A stretch of DNA of 64,000 nucleotides, from positions 117,943,105 through 118,007,104 of the forward strand of contig OZ024744.1 in NCBI GenBank assembly GCA_964016885.1, written 5' to 3'. This document shows positions 13,501-27,700 of the stretch, one piece after another. The position numbers and the translations under genes were made by a program. The notes beneath the pieces are model-generated. The model made no database searches and was not told the DNA's origin. It saw nothing but the letters and a program-made list of their open reading frames with translations. Numbering within the stretch: position 1 is the first letter of the stretch; each line of letters opens with the position of its first letter. The stretch is from Eledone cirrhosa (lineage: Eukaryota > Mollusca > Cephalopoda > Octopoda > Eledonidae).

Positions 13501-16500
13501 ACTAACCATTTGCAACTTCAAGAAACCTACCAACCAGCTAATAACCTACCAATCAGGCGAGCACATAAGCCAGATTGACTTCCTGCAAGTTAGACAGCGA
13601 GACAGACAGATGGTGTCAAATACTAAGGCATGCCCCGGGGAAGAATATACCCCACAGCATAGATTAGTCATTAGTGACATCTCAATAAGCAAGAGACAAA
13701 ATGAGACATACAGGAAGGTGTGAAAAAGGCTTGGAAGCTAAAAGACCTTTCATTAAAATACAAATTTAGGAAAGCCCTTCAAGATGTGTATAACGAGAAA
13801 GAAGACGATTTAGAATCATATGACATAGATAATAACTGGAATTTCTTACATGACAACTTACTGCAGGCTACTGATGAAACTTGTGGCCGGAGCAGAGCTC
13901 TGACTAGACAGTGACCTGGCTGCCCATGGAAACTTCTCTATGCTGACGATCTGGTTCTTATAGCAGAATCAGTAGAGGAGCTAGAGAATAAATTCTGGCT
14001 ATGGAAACAGCAGTTGGAATCAAGAGGACTGAGAGTGAACCTAGCATGAAAGTAGCAAAGAGGACAAAACTTTGATTCCATCAGGGAAATGGCCATGTTT
14101 GATATGTAGGAAAGGAGTACACCATCGTCATTACAGACACACGTCTCCCTGACAATACCACAATTCTCCTTGCAATCCTGAACACCTCACGTTTTTGGTC
14201 CTCACGTTGTAGAATATGCTTGAACTTACTATCCACTGCTTCCCTTCTTGCAAAGTACATTTGTCTCCTAGCTCCTCTCCTAGCTAACTAATAGAGTTCT
14301 CTACTACCCCTATCCTGCCATTCTTTCCAAGCCTACTTTTTGCCCTTGATGGACTCCTCCACCTTACTGTTCCACCACCATGTCACTCTCCTCCTGCCTA
14401 TAGGTCTGCTCCAGCCACAGATTTCATCAGTCACCTTCAACAGGTTAAATTTCAGGAATTCCCACTGTTCCTCTATATTGTACATCTCTAATTGCTCTAA
14501 CCTTACTGTCAAAAGCATCAAGTAATCATCATCATTTCATCATTTCATTTTACGTCCGCTTTTTCCCTGCTTGCAAGCGTGGCACGGGAACTGATTCTGG
14601 CTTGATTTCTACAGCTAGATGCCCTTCCTAACACCAACCTCATTTACAGTGAGTGCTGGGTGCTTTTTTGCCGTGGCACCTCCACGACCACTTTGCAGTG
14701 GAATGATATGGACCCCAGTCCCTATCATCTCATTTCTACAGCTGAGTAAACTGGAGCAATGTGAAATAAAGTGTCTTGCTCAAGGAAACAACACATCACC
14801 CGGTCTGAGAATTGAACTCACAACCTTTCGATTGCAAGGCCAATGCTCTAACCACTAAGCCATGTGCCTCCATATGTCTGATACAGCTTGGTACCAGTGA
14901 CATCACAACTATATATATACTATATATATTATATATAATGTTGTCCAAGAGAAAGGTAATGTCTGATACAGCTTGGTACCAGTGACAACACAACTATATA
15001 TATACTATATATATATATATGATGTTGACCAAGGGTAAGGTAATGTCTGATACAGCTTGGTACCAGTGACATCACAAATATATATATACTATATATATTA
15101 TATATGATGTTGTCCAAGGGAAAGGTAATGTCTGATACAGCTTGGTACCAGTTACATCACAACCATATATATACTATATATATTATATATGATGTTGTCC
15201 AAGAGAAAGGTAATGTCTGATACAGCTTGGTACCAGTGACATCACAACTATATATATACTATATATATTATATATGATGTTGTCCAAGAGAAAGGTAATG
15301 TCTGATACAGCTTTGTACCAGTAACATCACAACTATATATATACTATATATATATATATTATATATGATGTTGTCCAAGGGTAAGGTAATGTCTGATACA
15401 GCTTGGTACCAGTGACATCACAACTATATATATACTATATATATTATATATGATGTTGTCCAAGAGAAAGGTAATGTCTGATGCAGCTTGGTACCAGTGA
15501 CATCACAACTATATATATACTATATATATATTATATATGATGTTGTCCAAGAGAAAGGTAATGTCTGATACAGCTTGGTACCAGTGACATCACAACTATA
15601 TATACTATATATATTATATATGATGTTGTCCAAGGGAAAGGTAATGTCTGATACAGCTTGGTACCAGTTACATCACAACTATATATACTATATATATTAT
15701 ATATGATGTTGTCCAAGGGAAAGGTAATGTCTGATACAGCTTGGTACCAGTTACATCACAACTATATATATACTATATATATTATATATGATGTTGTCCA
15801 AGGGAAAGGTAATGTCTGATACAGCTTGGTACCAGTTACATCACAACCATATATATACTATATATATTATATATGATGTTGTCCAAGGGAAAGGTAATGT
15901 CTGATACAGCTTGGTACCAGTGACATCACAACTATATATATATACTATATATATTATATATGATGTTGTCCAAGGGAAAGGTAATGTCTGATACAGCTTG
16001 GTACCAGTGACATCAAAACTTATTTCTACAGCTGAGTAAACTGGAGCAATGTCAAATAAAGTGTCTTGCTCAAAGACACACAGCCCAATCCAGAAAGCCC
16101 AACACTCACTCTAAACACTAAGCCTCATTTCAAGATAATTATAAATATGGTATAGAATGTGTTAACCCTATAGCATCTACATAACTCTATATTTACCATT
16201 GTATTTTCATGGTAAAGACTTTAGCTCAGATTATCTTGAATCTATGAGATTTTGATGACGTTATTGTTTATTTTGAGAATATCTTAATGTCTGTTTGAAC
16301 AGAAAGAGGGGAGAGGATTCTAGTAGGATAGGGCCAGTTGAAATTCTAAAGGGTTGAACAGGGGGGAAGAGAGAGAGGTTTCTAGCCAGTTTAAATTCTA
16401 AAGGTTTAAAAGGGGGGGGGGGGGATTTAGCCAGTTACAGCTAGCTGCATCTTTACTTTGTCAGCCACCTTGCCAGTGTGCAGTTTTGTGCATTAATGTG

Positions 16501-17691
16501 GTATTACACTTATGATTCCAGATTGTGCTGTGCAACAGATTGTTTTGTTGGTAAGATACATGTGAGATGATAATAACAAAATATCCCCAACATATATATA
16601 TATATGTATACATATATATCATCATCATGGAGGCACATGGCTTAGTGGTTAAAGCAATGGACTGGCAATCGAAAGGTTGTGAGTTCAATTCTCAGACCGG
16701 GCGATGTGTTGTTTCCTTGAGCAAGACACTTTATTTCACATTGCTCCAGTTTACTCAGCTGTAGAAATGAGATGATAGGGACTTGGGTCCCTATCATTCC
16801 ACTGCAAAGTGGTCGTGGAGGTGTCACGGAGAAAAATCACCCAGCACTCACTGTAAATGAGGTTTGTGTTAGGAAGGGCATCCAGCTGTAGAAATCAAGC
16901 CAGAATCAGTTCCCGTCCCACCCTTGCAAGCAGGGAAAGTGGACGTAAAATGAAATGATGATGATGAATGATGATTTTACATCCACTTTACCCTGCTTGC
17001 AAGGGTGGCACGGGTCCTATTCAGCACAACATCTCTCCACTTGTCACGGTCCTTCGTCATCACCGTGTACTTCAACAATCTGAAGTCTGCTCTCACCACC
17101 TCCGCCCTATATATATATAATAAGGAAATACAAAGTTTAGCTGATAAAGTCCCTTATTGATAAGGCTGTGATACATATTTCAAGGATAATATTGGTCACA
17201 CAATTCAGCGTAGAAGCCATTGTCATGGTCTCTTCAGACAGCTTCTTACATAATAAAGTTACAATGAAGGAGGTAACCCAATATTGAAGTGACAAGGGAA
17301 CGGACAAACAGCAATGTTCATGAATCTAATGCCCGTTCCCCTAGAACTCGCTGTTAAAACAGCCGGAGCTCAGCCGTCGGGGTTCTGACTCTTCTCCTAT
17401 TACCCACTCTACTACGCATAGTATTAAGTACTCTGGTGTGTTATGGTCCACCTGGTATCTTACCACACTTTCTTTGTTATATACATTGAGAGAGTTTAAA
17501 TTCTAAAGTGTTAAACATTTTAGTCCTGTTTTTTATACTGATGTTACTGTTTTCCCATCCCATTTCCTGCTTATTCCACATATGTTATTACTACCACTAC
17601 TACCACCACCACTACTACTACCACCACCACCACTACTACTACCACCACCACCACTACTACTACTACTACCACCACCACCACTACTACTACC

Positions 17692-17722
<31 letters not shown>

Positions 17723-20700
17723 ACACTGCTGCTACTACTACTACTAATAATAATATTAATACTTATTGTCAATTGTTTAAATAGAGGAAGTGACCTTAAT
17801 ATTTGTTTAATAGGTGTTGTTGTGGTGGTGGTGTTCTAGTAGTGGTGGTAGTGGTGTTGTTGGTGATGTAGTTGAAGTGGTAGTGATGCTGGTGGTAGTG
17901 TTGTAGTTAGAGTGGTAGTGGTGGGGGTGGTGGTAACAGTAGTAGTGGTAGTAGTAGTTGTTATTGTAGTCTCCTTATCTTCCTTACAGGATAGTAACAA
18001 CATTAACAGCAAAGATCAGAAGAAAGTTGTAATAAAACACGAACCTGGTCAACCCTCGACTTTACCACCAGAAGTATTGCAGCAGAAACAAGAACAACAA
18101 CAACTTCAACAGCAGCAGCAGCTTCAACAACAACAACAGAGTCTGCAACAACAACTACAACAAGTTCAACAGAAACAACTGCAAAAGCAACTACAGCAAC
18201 AGCAACAGCAACAGAAACAACAACAACAGTTACAGCAGCAACAGTTGCAACAACAATTACAGCAACAACAACAACAACAACAGCAACAGCAGCAGCAGCA
18301 GCTGCAACAGCAACAACAGCAACAGCTGCTGCAACAACAACAACAACAACAACAACAGTTACAACAACAGCAACTTCAGACTGCCACCATTCATGCCCTC
18401 GCACAATCATTTCAACAAACTGCAGAACAGGCCAGGTCGACCTCACAACCAGCAGCATCCTCCACTACACCGGTCGTCAGTATTTTCCAAGCACGTGTAA
18501 CGCCACAATTATGTCAGGTATGATTATTATTTAACTTTGCCTTTCAGCCTTACGGGGGTTGATAAAATAAAGTACCAGTAAGGTACTGGGGTAAGTACTG
18601 ACATTGTACCAAAAGTAGAAACAATTATTATTGTTGGTGCTGTTGCTTCAGTTTTGTTTCCATTCTTTCCAAGTGTCTTTCCCACACTTAGGGCAGAGAA
18701 ACTTACTGAATACTTTGATAAGCCATAAAAATAAATACACCAAATTGTTCCTGTCACACTACACAGTTACAACTATATCATTAGCTTGATACATGTACAC
18801 ATCTGTAAATACACTAGATTGTTCCTGTCACACTACAGTTACAACTATATCATTAGCTTGATACATGTACACATCTGTAAATACACCAGATTGTTCCTGT
18901 CACACTACACAGTTACAACTATATCATTAGCTTGATACATGTACACATCTGTAAATACACCAGATTGTTCCTGTCACACTACACAGTTACAACTATATCA
19001 TTAGCTTGATACATGTAAACATCTGTAAATACACCAGATTGTTCCTGTCACACTACACAGTTACAACTATATCATTAGCTTGATACATGTACACTTCTGT
19101 AAATACACCAGATTGTTCCTGTCACACTACACAGTTACAACTATATCATTAGCTTGATACATGTACACATCTGTAAATACACCAGATTGTTCCTGTCACA
19201 CTACAGTTACAACTATATCATTAGCTTGATACATGTACACATCTGTAAATACACCAGATTGTTCCTGTCACACTACACAGTTACAACTATATCATTAGCT
19301 TGATACATGTACACATCTGTAAATACACCAGATTGTTCCTGTCACACTACACAGTTACAACTATATCATTAGCTTGATACATGTACACATCTGTAAATAC
19401 ACTAGATTGTTCCTGTCACACTACAGTTACAACTATATCATTAGCTTGATACATGTACACATCTGTAAATACACCAGATTGTTCCTGTCACACTACACAG
19501 TTACAACTATATCATTAGCTTGATACATGTACACATCTGTAAATACACCAGATTGTTCCTGTCACACTACACAGTTACAACTATATCATTAGCTTGATAC
19601 ATGTACACATCTGTAAATACACCAGATTGTTCCTGTCACACTACAGTTACAACTATATCATTAGCTTGATACATGTACACATCTGTAAATACACCAGATT
19701 GTTCCTGTCACACTACAGTTACAACTATATCATTAGCTTGATACATGTACACATCTGTAAATACACCAGATTGTTCCTGTCACACTACACAGTTACAACT
19801 ATATCATTAGCTTGATACATGTACACATCTGTAAATACACCAGATTGTTCCTGTCACACTACACAGTTACAACTATATCATTAGCTTGATACATGTACAC
19901 ATCTGTAAATACACTAGATTGTTCCTGTCACACTACACAGTTACAACTATATCATTAGCTTGATACATGTACACATCTGTAAATACACCAGATTGTTCCT
20001 GTCACACTACACAGTTACAACTATATCATTAGCTTGATACATGTACACATCTGTAAATACACCAGATTGTTCCTGTCACACTACACAGTTACAACTATAT
20101 CATTAGCTTGATACATGTACACATCTGTAAATACACCAGATTGTTCCTGTCACACTACAGTTACAACTATATCATTAGCTTGATACATGTACACATCTGT
20201 AAATACACTAGATTGTTCCTGTCACACTACAGTTACAACTATATCATTAGCTTGATACATGTACACTTCTGTAAATACGCCAGATTGTTCCTGTCACACT
20301 ACAGTTACAACTATATCATTAGCTTGATACTTGTACACTTCTGTAAATACACCAGATTGTTCCTGTCACACTACACAGTTACAACTATATCATTAGCTTG
20401 ATACATGTACACATCTGTAAATACACCAGATTGTTCCTGTCACACTACACAGTTACAACTATATCATTAGCTTGATACATGTACACTTCTGTAAATACAC
20501 CAGATTGTTCCTGTCACACTACAGTTACAACTATATCATTAGCTTGATACATGTACACATCTGTAAATACACCAGATTGTTCCTGTCACACTACAGTTAC
20601 AACTATATCATTAGCTTGATACATGTACACTTCTGTAAATACACCAGATTGTTCCTGTCACACTACACAGTTACAACTATATCATTAGCTTGATACATGT

Positions 20701-23700
20701 ACACATCTGTAAATACACCAGATTGTTCCTGTCACACTACAGTTACAACTATATCATTAGCTTGAGACATGTACACATCTGTAAATACACCAGATTGTTC
20801 CTGTCACACTACAGTTACAACTATATCATTAGCTTGAGACATGTACACATCTGTAAATACACCAGATTGTTCCTGTCACACTACAGTTACAACTATATCA
20901 TTAGCTTGATACACATACACTTCTGTAAATACACAAGATTGTTCTTGTCACACTACACAGTTACAACTATATCATTAGCTTGATACATGTACACATCTGT
21001 AAATACACTAGATTGTTCCTGTCACACTACACAGTTACAACTATATCATTAGCTTGATACATGTACACATCTGTAAATACACCAGATTGTTCCTGTCACA
21101 CTACACAGTTACAACTATATCATTAGCTTGATACATGTACACATCTGTAAATACACCAGATTGTTCCTGTCACACTACAGTTACAACTATATCATTAGCT
21201 TGATACATGTACACTTCTGTAAATACACCAGATTGTTCCTGTCACACTACACAGTTACAACTATATCATTAGTTTGATACATGTACACATCTGTAAATAC
21301 ACTAGATTGTTCCTGTCACACTACACAGTTACAACTATATCATTAGCTTGATACATGTACACATCTGTAAATACACCAGATTGTTCCTGTCACACTACAC
21401 AGTTACAACTATATCATTAGCTTGATACATGTAAACATCTGTAAATACACTAGATTGTTCCTGTCACACTACACAGTTACAACTATATCATTAGCTTGAT
21501 ACATGTACACATCTGTAAATACACTAGATTGTTCCTGTCACACTACACAGTTACAACTATATCATTAGCTTGATACATGTACACATCTGTAAATACACCA
21601 GATTGTTCCTGTCACACTACACAGTTACAACTATATCATTAGCTTGATACATGTACACATCTGTAAATACACCAGATCGTTCCTGTCACACTACACAGTT
21701 ACAACTATATCATTAGCTTGATACATGTACACATCTGTAAATACACCAGATTGTTCCTGTCACACTACAGTTACAACTATATCATTAGCTTGATACATGT
21801 ACACATCTGTAAATACACCAGATTGTTCCTGTCACACTACACAGTTACAACTATATCATTAGCTTGATACATGTACACATCTGTAAATACACTAGATTGT
21901 TCCTGTCACACTACAGTTACAACTATATCATTAGCTTGATACATATACACATCTGTAAATACACCAGATTGTTCCTGTCACACTACACAGTTACAACTAT
22001 ATCATTAGCTTGATACATGTACACATCTGTAAATACACCAGATTGTTCCTGTCACACTACACAGTTACAACTATATCATTAGCTTGATACATGTACACAT
22101 CTGTAAATACACCAGATTGTTCCTGTCACACTACAGTTACAACTATATCATTAGCTTGATACATGTACACATCTGTAAATACACCAGATTGTTCCTGTCA
22201 CACTACACAGTTACAACTATATCATTAGCTTGATACATGTACACATCTGTAAATACACCAGATTGTTCCTGTCACACTACAGTTACAACTATATCATTAG
22301 CTTGATACATGTACACATCTGTAAATACACTAGATTGTTCCTGTCACACTACAGTTACAACTATATCATTAGCTTGATACATGTACACTTCTGTAAATAC
22401 ACTAGATTGTTCCTGTCACACTACACAGTTACAACTATATCATTAGCTTGATACATGTACACATCTGTAAATACACTAGATTGTTCCTGTCACACTACAC
22501 AGTTACAACTATATCATTAGCTTGATACATGTACACATCTGTAAATACACCAGATTGTTCCTGTCACACTACACAGTTACAACTATATCATTAGCTTGAT
22601 ACATGTACACATCTGTAAATACACCAGATTGTTCCTGTCACACTACACAGTTACAACTATATCATTAGCTTGATACATGTACACATCTGTAAATACACTA
22701 GATTGTTCCTGTCACACTACAGTTACAACTATATCATTAGCTTGATACATGTACACTTCTGTAAATACACTAGATTGTTCCTGTCACACTACACAGTTAC
22801 AACTATATCATTAGCTTGATACATGTACACATCTGTAAATACACCAGATTGTTCCTGTCACACTACACAGTTACAACTATATCATTAGCTTGATACATGT
22901 ACACATCTGTAAATACACCAGATTGTTCCTGTCACACTACAGTTACAACTATATCATTAGCTTGATACATGTACACTTCTGTAAATACACCAGATTGTTC
23001 CTGTCACACTACAGTTACAACTATATCATTAGCTTGATACATGTACACATCTGTTTATAATCATATTTACAACAGAATGATAGTCAATCATATAAGAGTG
23101 ATAAATTATTTATAGCTTACATAATTATGGAATATAAATTAATAGTGTCAAGTAAAATAATTACATATATGATTATTGTTGTTGTATATGTTTGGCAGTA
23201 TCAGTAAAGGGTCGCACACCATACTTTGTGGCATAGAGTTACATCTCTGTACATTCTGAGTTCAAATCTTGCCGAGATTAGCTTTATATTTCATCCTTAC
23301 AGGGTTGATAAAATAAAGTACCAGTAATACACTGGGTATTTGCTGGCCTTGTGCCAAAAGTAGAAACAATTATTATTATTATATATAACTGTTTCTACTT
23401 TTGGCACAAGGCCGGCAAATACCCAGTGTATTACTGGTACTTTATTTTATTGACCCCCGTAATGATGAAAGGCAAAGTAAACCTCGGCGGGATTTGAACT
23501 CAGAATGGCAAGGACCGTAGCTCTATGCGTCAAATCATAGCGTCCGACCCTCTACCGATACTGCCAATCCACCGCCCTTATTTTTATTTTATTATTATAT
23601 ATAATAAAATCATGTGTACAGCCAGTACAGTTTGGCCTCTGAAGCTGTGTGTAATATGAATGTAAACATATCTTTAGGTATTTAAGCATGTAAATATCTT

Positions 23701-24729
23701 TTCAATCTGTCGAGAAACACATAGAAAAACATGTTTATATGCTTAATGATGAAAATGTGTGTTTTCGAACATATTTCTCACAGCTTCACATCATAAACCT
23801 GTGCTATTTCTACAGGTATAAATTTATAATATACTCCAAGTGCTCAGTGCACAGTTTAATATATGTGTGTGTGTGTGTGTGTATCATCATCATCATTTCG
23901 TTTAACGTCCATTTTCCACGCTAGCATGGGTTAGACGGGAGTTGTCCCACTTGAGGCAAGGTTGGTCGGGTGACCATGTCTCGCTCATATAAGACTATCT
24001 GGCAGGTTTAACTATGGCTGGATGCCTTTCCTAACACCAACCACATTTACAGTGTGGAACTGGGAACTTTTTACTGTATTACCTACACAACCACATTACA
24101 GCGTGGACTGTGTGTGTTTTTCTCGTGACACCTACACGATCTCGATCTCATTTATCTCATTTATTTGGACTGGATGTTGTGGTACCAACTTTACAGAGAG
24201 AGGGTGCTGTTGGTGGGAGTGGGAGGATAGGGTAGGGATAGTGGATTGTGGTGTATATTTGGTTAAGAGGAGCCTACTGACTACCTTTCGCTTTGTACAT
24301 AGGCAAGGCTGGTCTTCTGTATTACTGCGTAGCGCCAAACATCTCAGTCCAGTGACATTGTCTTAGAGAGGTGCAAGTGTGTAAGATCGGAATTTATCAG
24401 ATCGTCCCAGGTTTTTCTTGGTCTACCTACATTGTAACTTCCATCAATTTTGATCGCCCTGCACTTTTTTTATACAGCTGTCGTCTTTCATGTGCATCAC
24501 ATGGCCATACCAATATATATATATAAAGGTCTAACTAGTTTTTATATTGGAAACCTTTACTGAGAAAAGAATGAAGTGTAAACACATTTTAAATATTCTT
24601 CTGCACACATTAATAAACATAAATGATTACCTTTATGCATTTTGGAGATGTTTGTTTCCTTGTTAAAATATAACAACCACGTTGATCCTATCTACAGAGG
24701 GAATTTTATTATAACATTGCTATATATAC

Positions 24730-24766
<37 letters not shown>

Positions 24767-27700
24767 TAAAATTTAATTTTAGGTTTAATCAATACATATA
24801 AAATATTGATAATGTTTCTCAGTAAAAGCTCAATAAAACTTTTGTTTAGAATATCAATAATATAAAATTTAAATGATATATTGAGATACCAATTGAGAAA
24901 CTAACTAGCATTTAATACATATAAAAACAAATAGAATTTAAGGGGTTAACTAAAAACATTACTGACATAACATGGGAAGTACAGCCATTTAAATATAACT
25001 TATTATAAGAGTAATATGTTTTATTTAACACCTTAAATGGTCTTTGTTTCTATATAAATGTATTGAAGTCATGTTAGTTTCTCAATTGATATATTTTTAT
25101 GTCATTTAAAATTGTTATATTATATATATATGTTTTCTTGAGGATTGAGTGTGAGTGAATTAGAATTTATAGAATAACGGTAAGAACTCAACACAAGGAA
25201 GTTGTTAAAACAGCAAAATACCGCCAATGGTAGTGTCGGGTAAAATTTACGTCAAAGGACAGAAATCAGCAGCTAGAAGTGAGTTGGTTCAGAGAAGTGA
25301 TAGGAAGAAGATGAACAATACACAATCACACATCTTTTGACGTCTTCAGCTCTCAGACCAGCTCTGGTTTCGCATGATTTAATTGGAGTTTTTCTCATTA
25401 TTCTATGAATTTATATATAAATATATCAATCCAGATGTAGAAAATAACTGAAATGGTCATTCTAATTTACAGACTGATAACTTTGGTCAATCCCAACATC
25501 AACTGCTACAGACGCAGCTCTTCCCAGCATTGGAACAATTCCACCAGTTGCAACAACAGCAACAGCAGAACTTACAGACACTTCAATTACAACAACAGCA
25601 GCAGCAGCAACAACAGCAGCAGCAGCAGTTCCAACAACAACAACAACAAGTTCAGATACAAGTAAGTCATCTTAATGATTTCTTCTGAATTATCACCCAT
25701 CTGAGGTTATTGTCTGGGAATTGAACTCACAACCTTACAATCATAAAACCAACACCCTGACCAATAGGTCATGCATCTTAAAAATAGATGGTATAGACAC
25801 AGTTGGAAAGCTTTTGATTTTAGGTTTGTTCTATCAGGGTTGACCAAGGGTTAAACAACAAAAGCAATTGTCATTAGATCCCTCCCAACACCAATTCTAT
25901 TTATCAACTTTCATTAATTAACAAAAAGTACCCAGTACACACTGTAAAGTGGTCATGTAGTTGTCACAACAAAAAGTACCCAGTACACACTGTAAAGTGT
26001 TCATGTAGGTGTCACAACAAAAAGTACCCAGTACACACTGTAAAGTGGTCATGTAGTTGTCACAACAAAAAGTACCCAGTACACACTGTAAAGTGGTCAT
26101 GTAGGTGTCACAACAAAAAGTACCCAGTCCTCACTGTAAAGTGGTCATGTAGGTGTCACAACAAATAGTACCCAGTACACACTGTAAAGTGGTCATGTAG
26201 GTTGTCACAACAAAAAGTACCCAGTCCACACTGTAAAGTGGTCATGTAGTTGTCACAACAAATAGTACTCAGTACACACTGTAAAGTGGACATGTAGGTG
26301 TCACAACAAAAAGTACCCAGTACACACTGTAAAGTGGTCATGTAGTTGTCACAACAAATAGTACCCAGTCCACACTGTAATGTGGTCATGTAGGTTGTCA
26401 CAACAAAAAGTACCCAGTACACACTGTAAAGTGGTCATGTAGCTGTCACAACAAAAAGTACCCAATACACACTGTAATGTGGTCATGTAGGTTGTCACAA
26501 CAAAAAGTACCCAGTACACACTGTAAAGTGGTCATGTAGTTGTCACAACAAATAGTACCCAGTACACACTGTAAAGTGGTCATGTAGGTGTCACAACAAA
26601 AACTACCTAGTACACACTGTAAAGTGGTCATGTAGGTGTCACAACAAAAAGTACCCAGTACACACTGTAAAGTGGTCATGTAGTTGTCACAACAAAAAGT
26701 ACCCAGTACACACTGTAATGTGGTCATGTAGGTTGTCACAACAAAAAGTACCCAGTACACACTGTAAAGTGGTCATGTAGGTGTCACAACAAAAAGTACC
26801 CAGTACACACTGTAAAGTTGTCATGTAGGTGTCACAACAAAAAGTACCCAGTACACACTGTAAAGTGGTCATGTAGGTGTCACAACAAAAAGTACCCAGT
26901 ACACACTGTAAAGTTGTCATGTAGGTGTCACAACAAAAAGTACCCAGTACACACTGTAAAGTGGTCATGTAGGTTGTCACAACAAAAAGTACCCAGTACA
27001 CACTGTAAAGTGGTCATGTAGATGTCACAACAAAAACTACCTAGTACACACTGTAAAGTGGTCATGTAGGTGTCACAACAAAAAGTACCCAGTACACACT
27101 GTAAAGTGGTCATGTAGGTGTCACAACAAAAAGTACCCAGTACACACTGTAAAGTGGTCATGTAGGGATCACAACAAAAAGTACCCAGTCCACACTGTAA
27201 AGTGGTCATGTAGGTGTCACAACAAAAACTACCCAGTCCACACTGTAGAGGGGTCATGTAGGTGTCACAACAAAAACTACCTAGTACACACTGTAAAATG
27301 GTCATGTAGGTGTCAGAACAAAAAGTACCCAGTACACACTGCAAAGTGTCATGTAGGTGTCACAACAAAAATTACCCAGTACACACTGTAAAGTGGTCAT
27401 GTAGGTGTCACAACATATAGTACCCAGTACATACTGTAAAGTGGTCATGTAGGTGTCACAACATATAGTATCCAGTCCACACTGTAAAGTGGTCATGTAG
27501 GTGTCACAACAAAATGTACCCAGTCCACACTGTAAAGTGGTCATGTAGGTGTCACAACAAAACTACCCAGTACTCACTGTAAAGTGGTCACATAGGTCTC
27601 AACAAAGAGTACCCAGTACACACTGTAATGTGGTCATGTAGGTGTCACAACAAAAGGTACCCAGTACACACTGTAAAGTGGTCATGTAGGTATCAGAACA

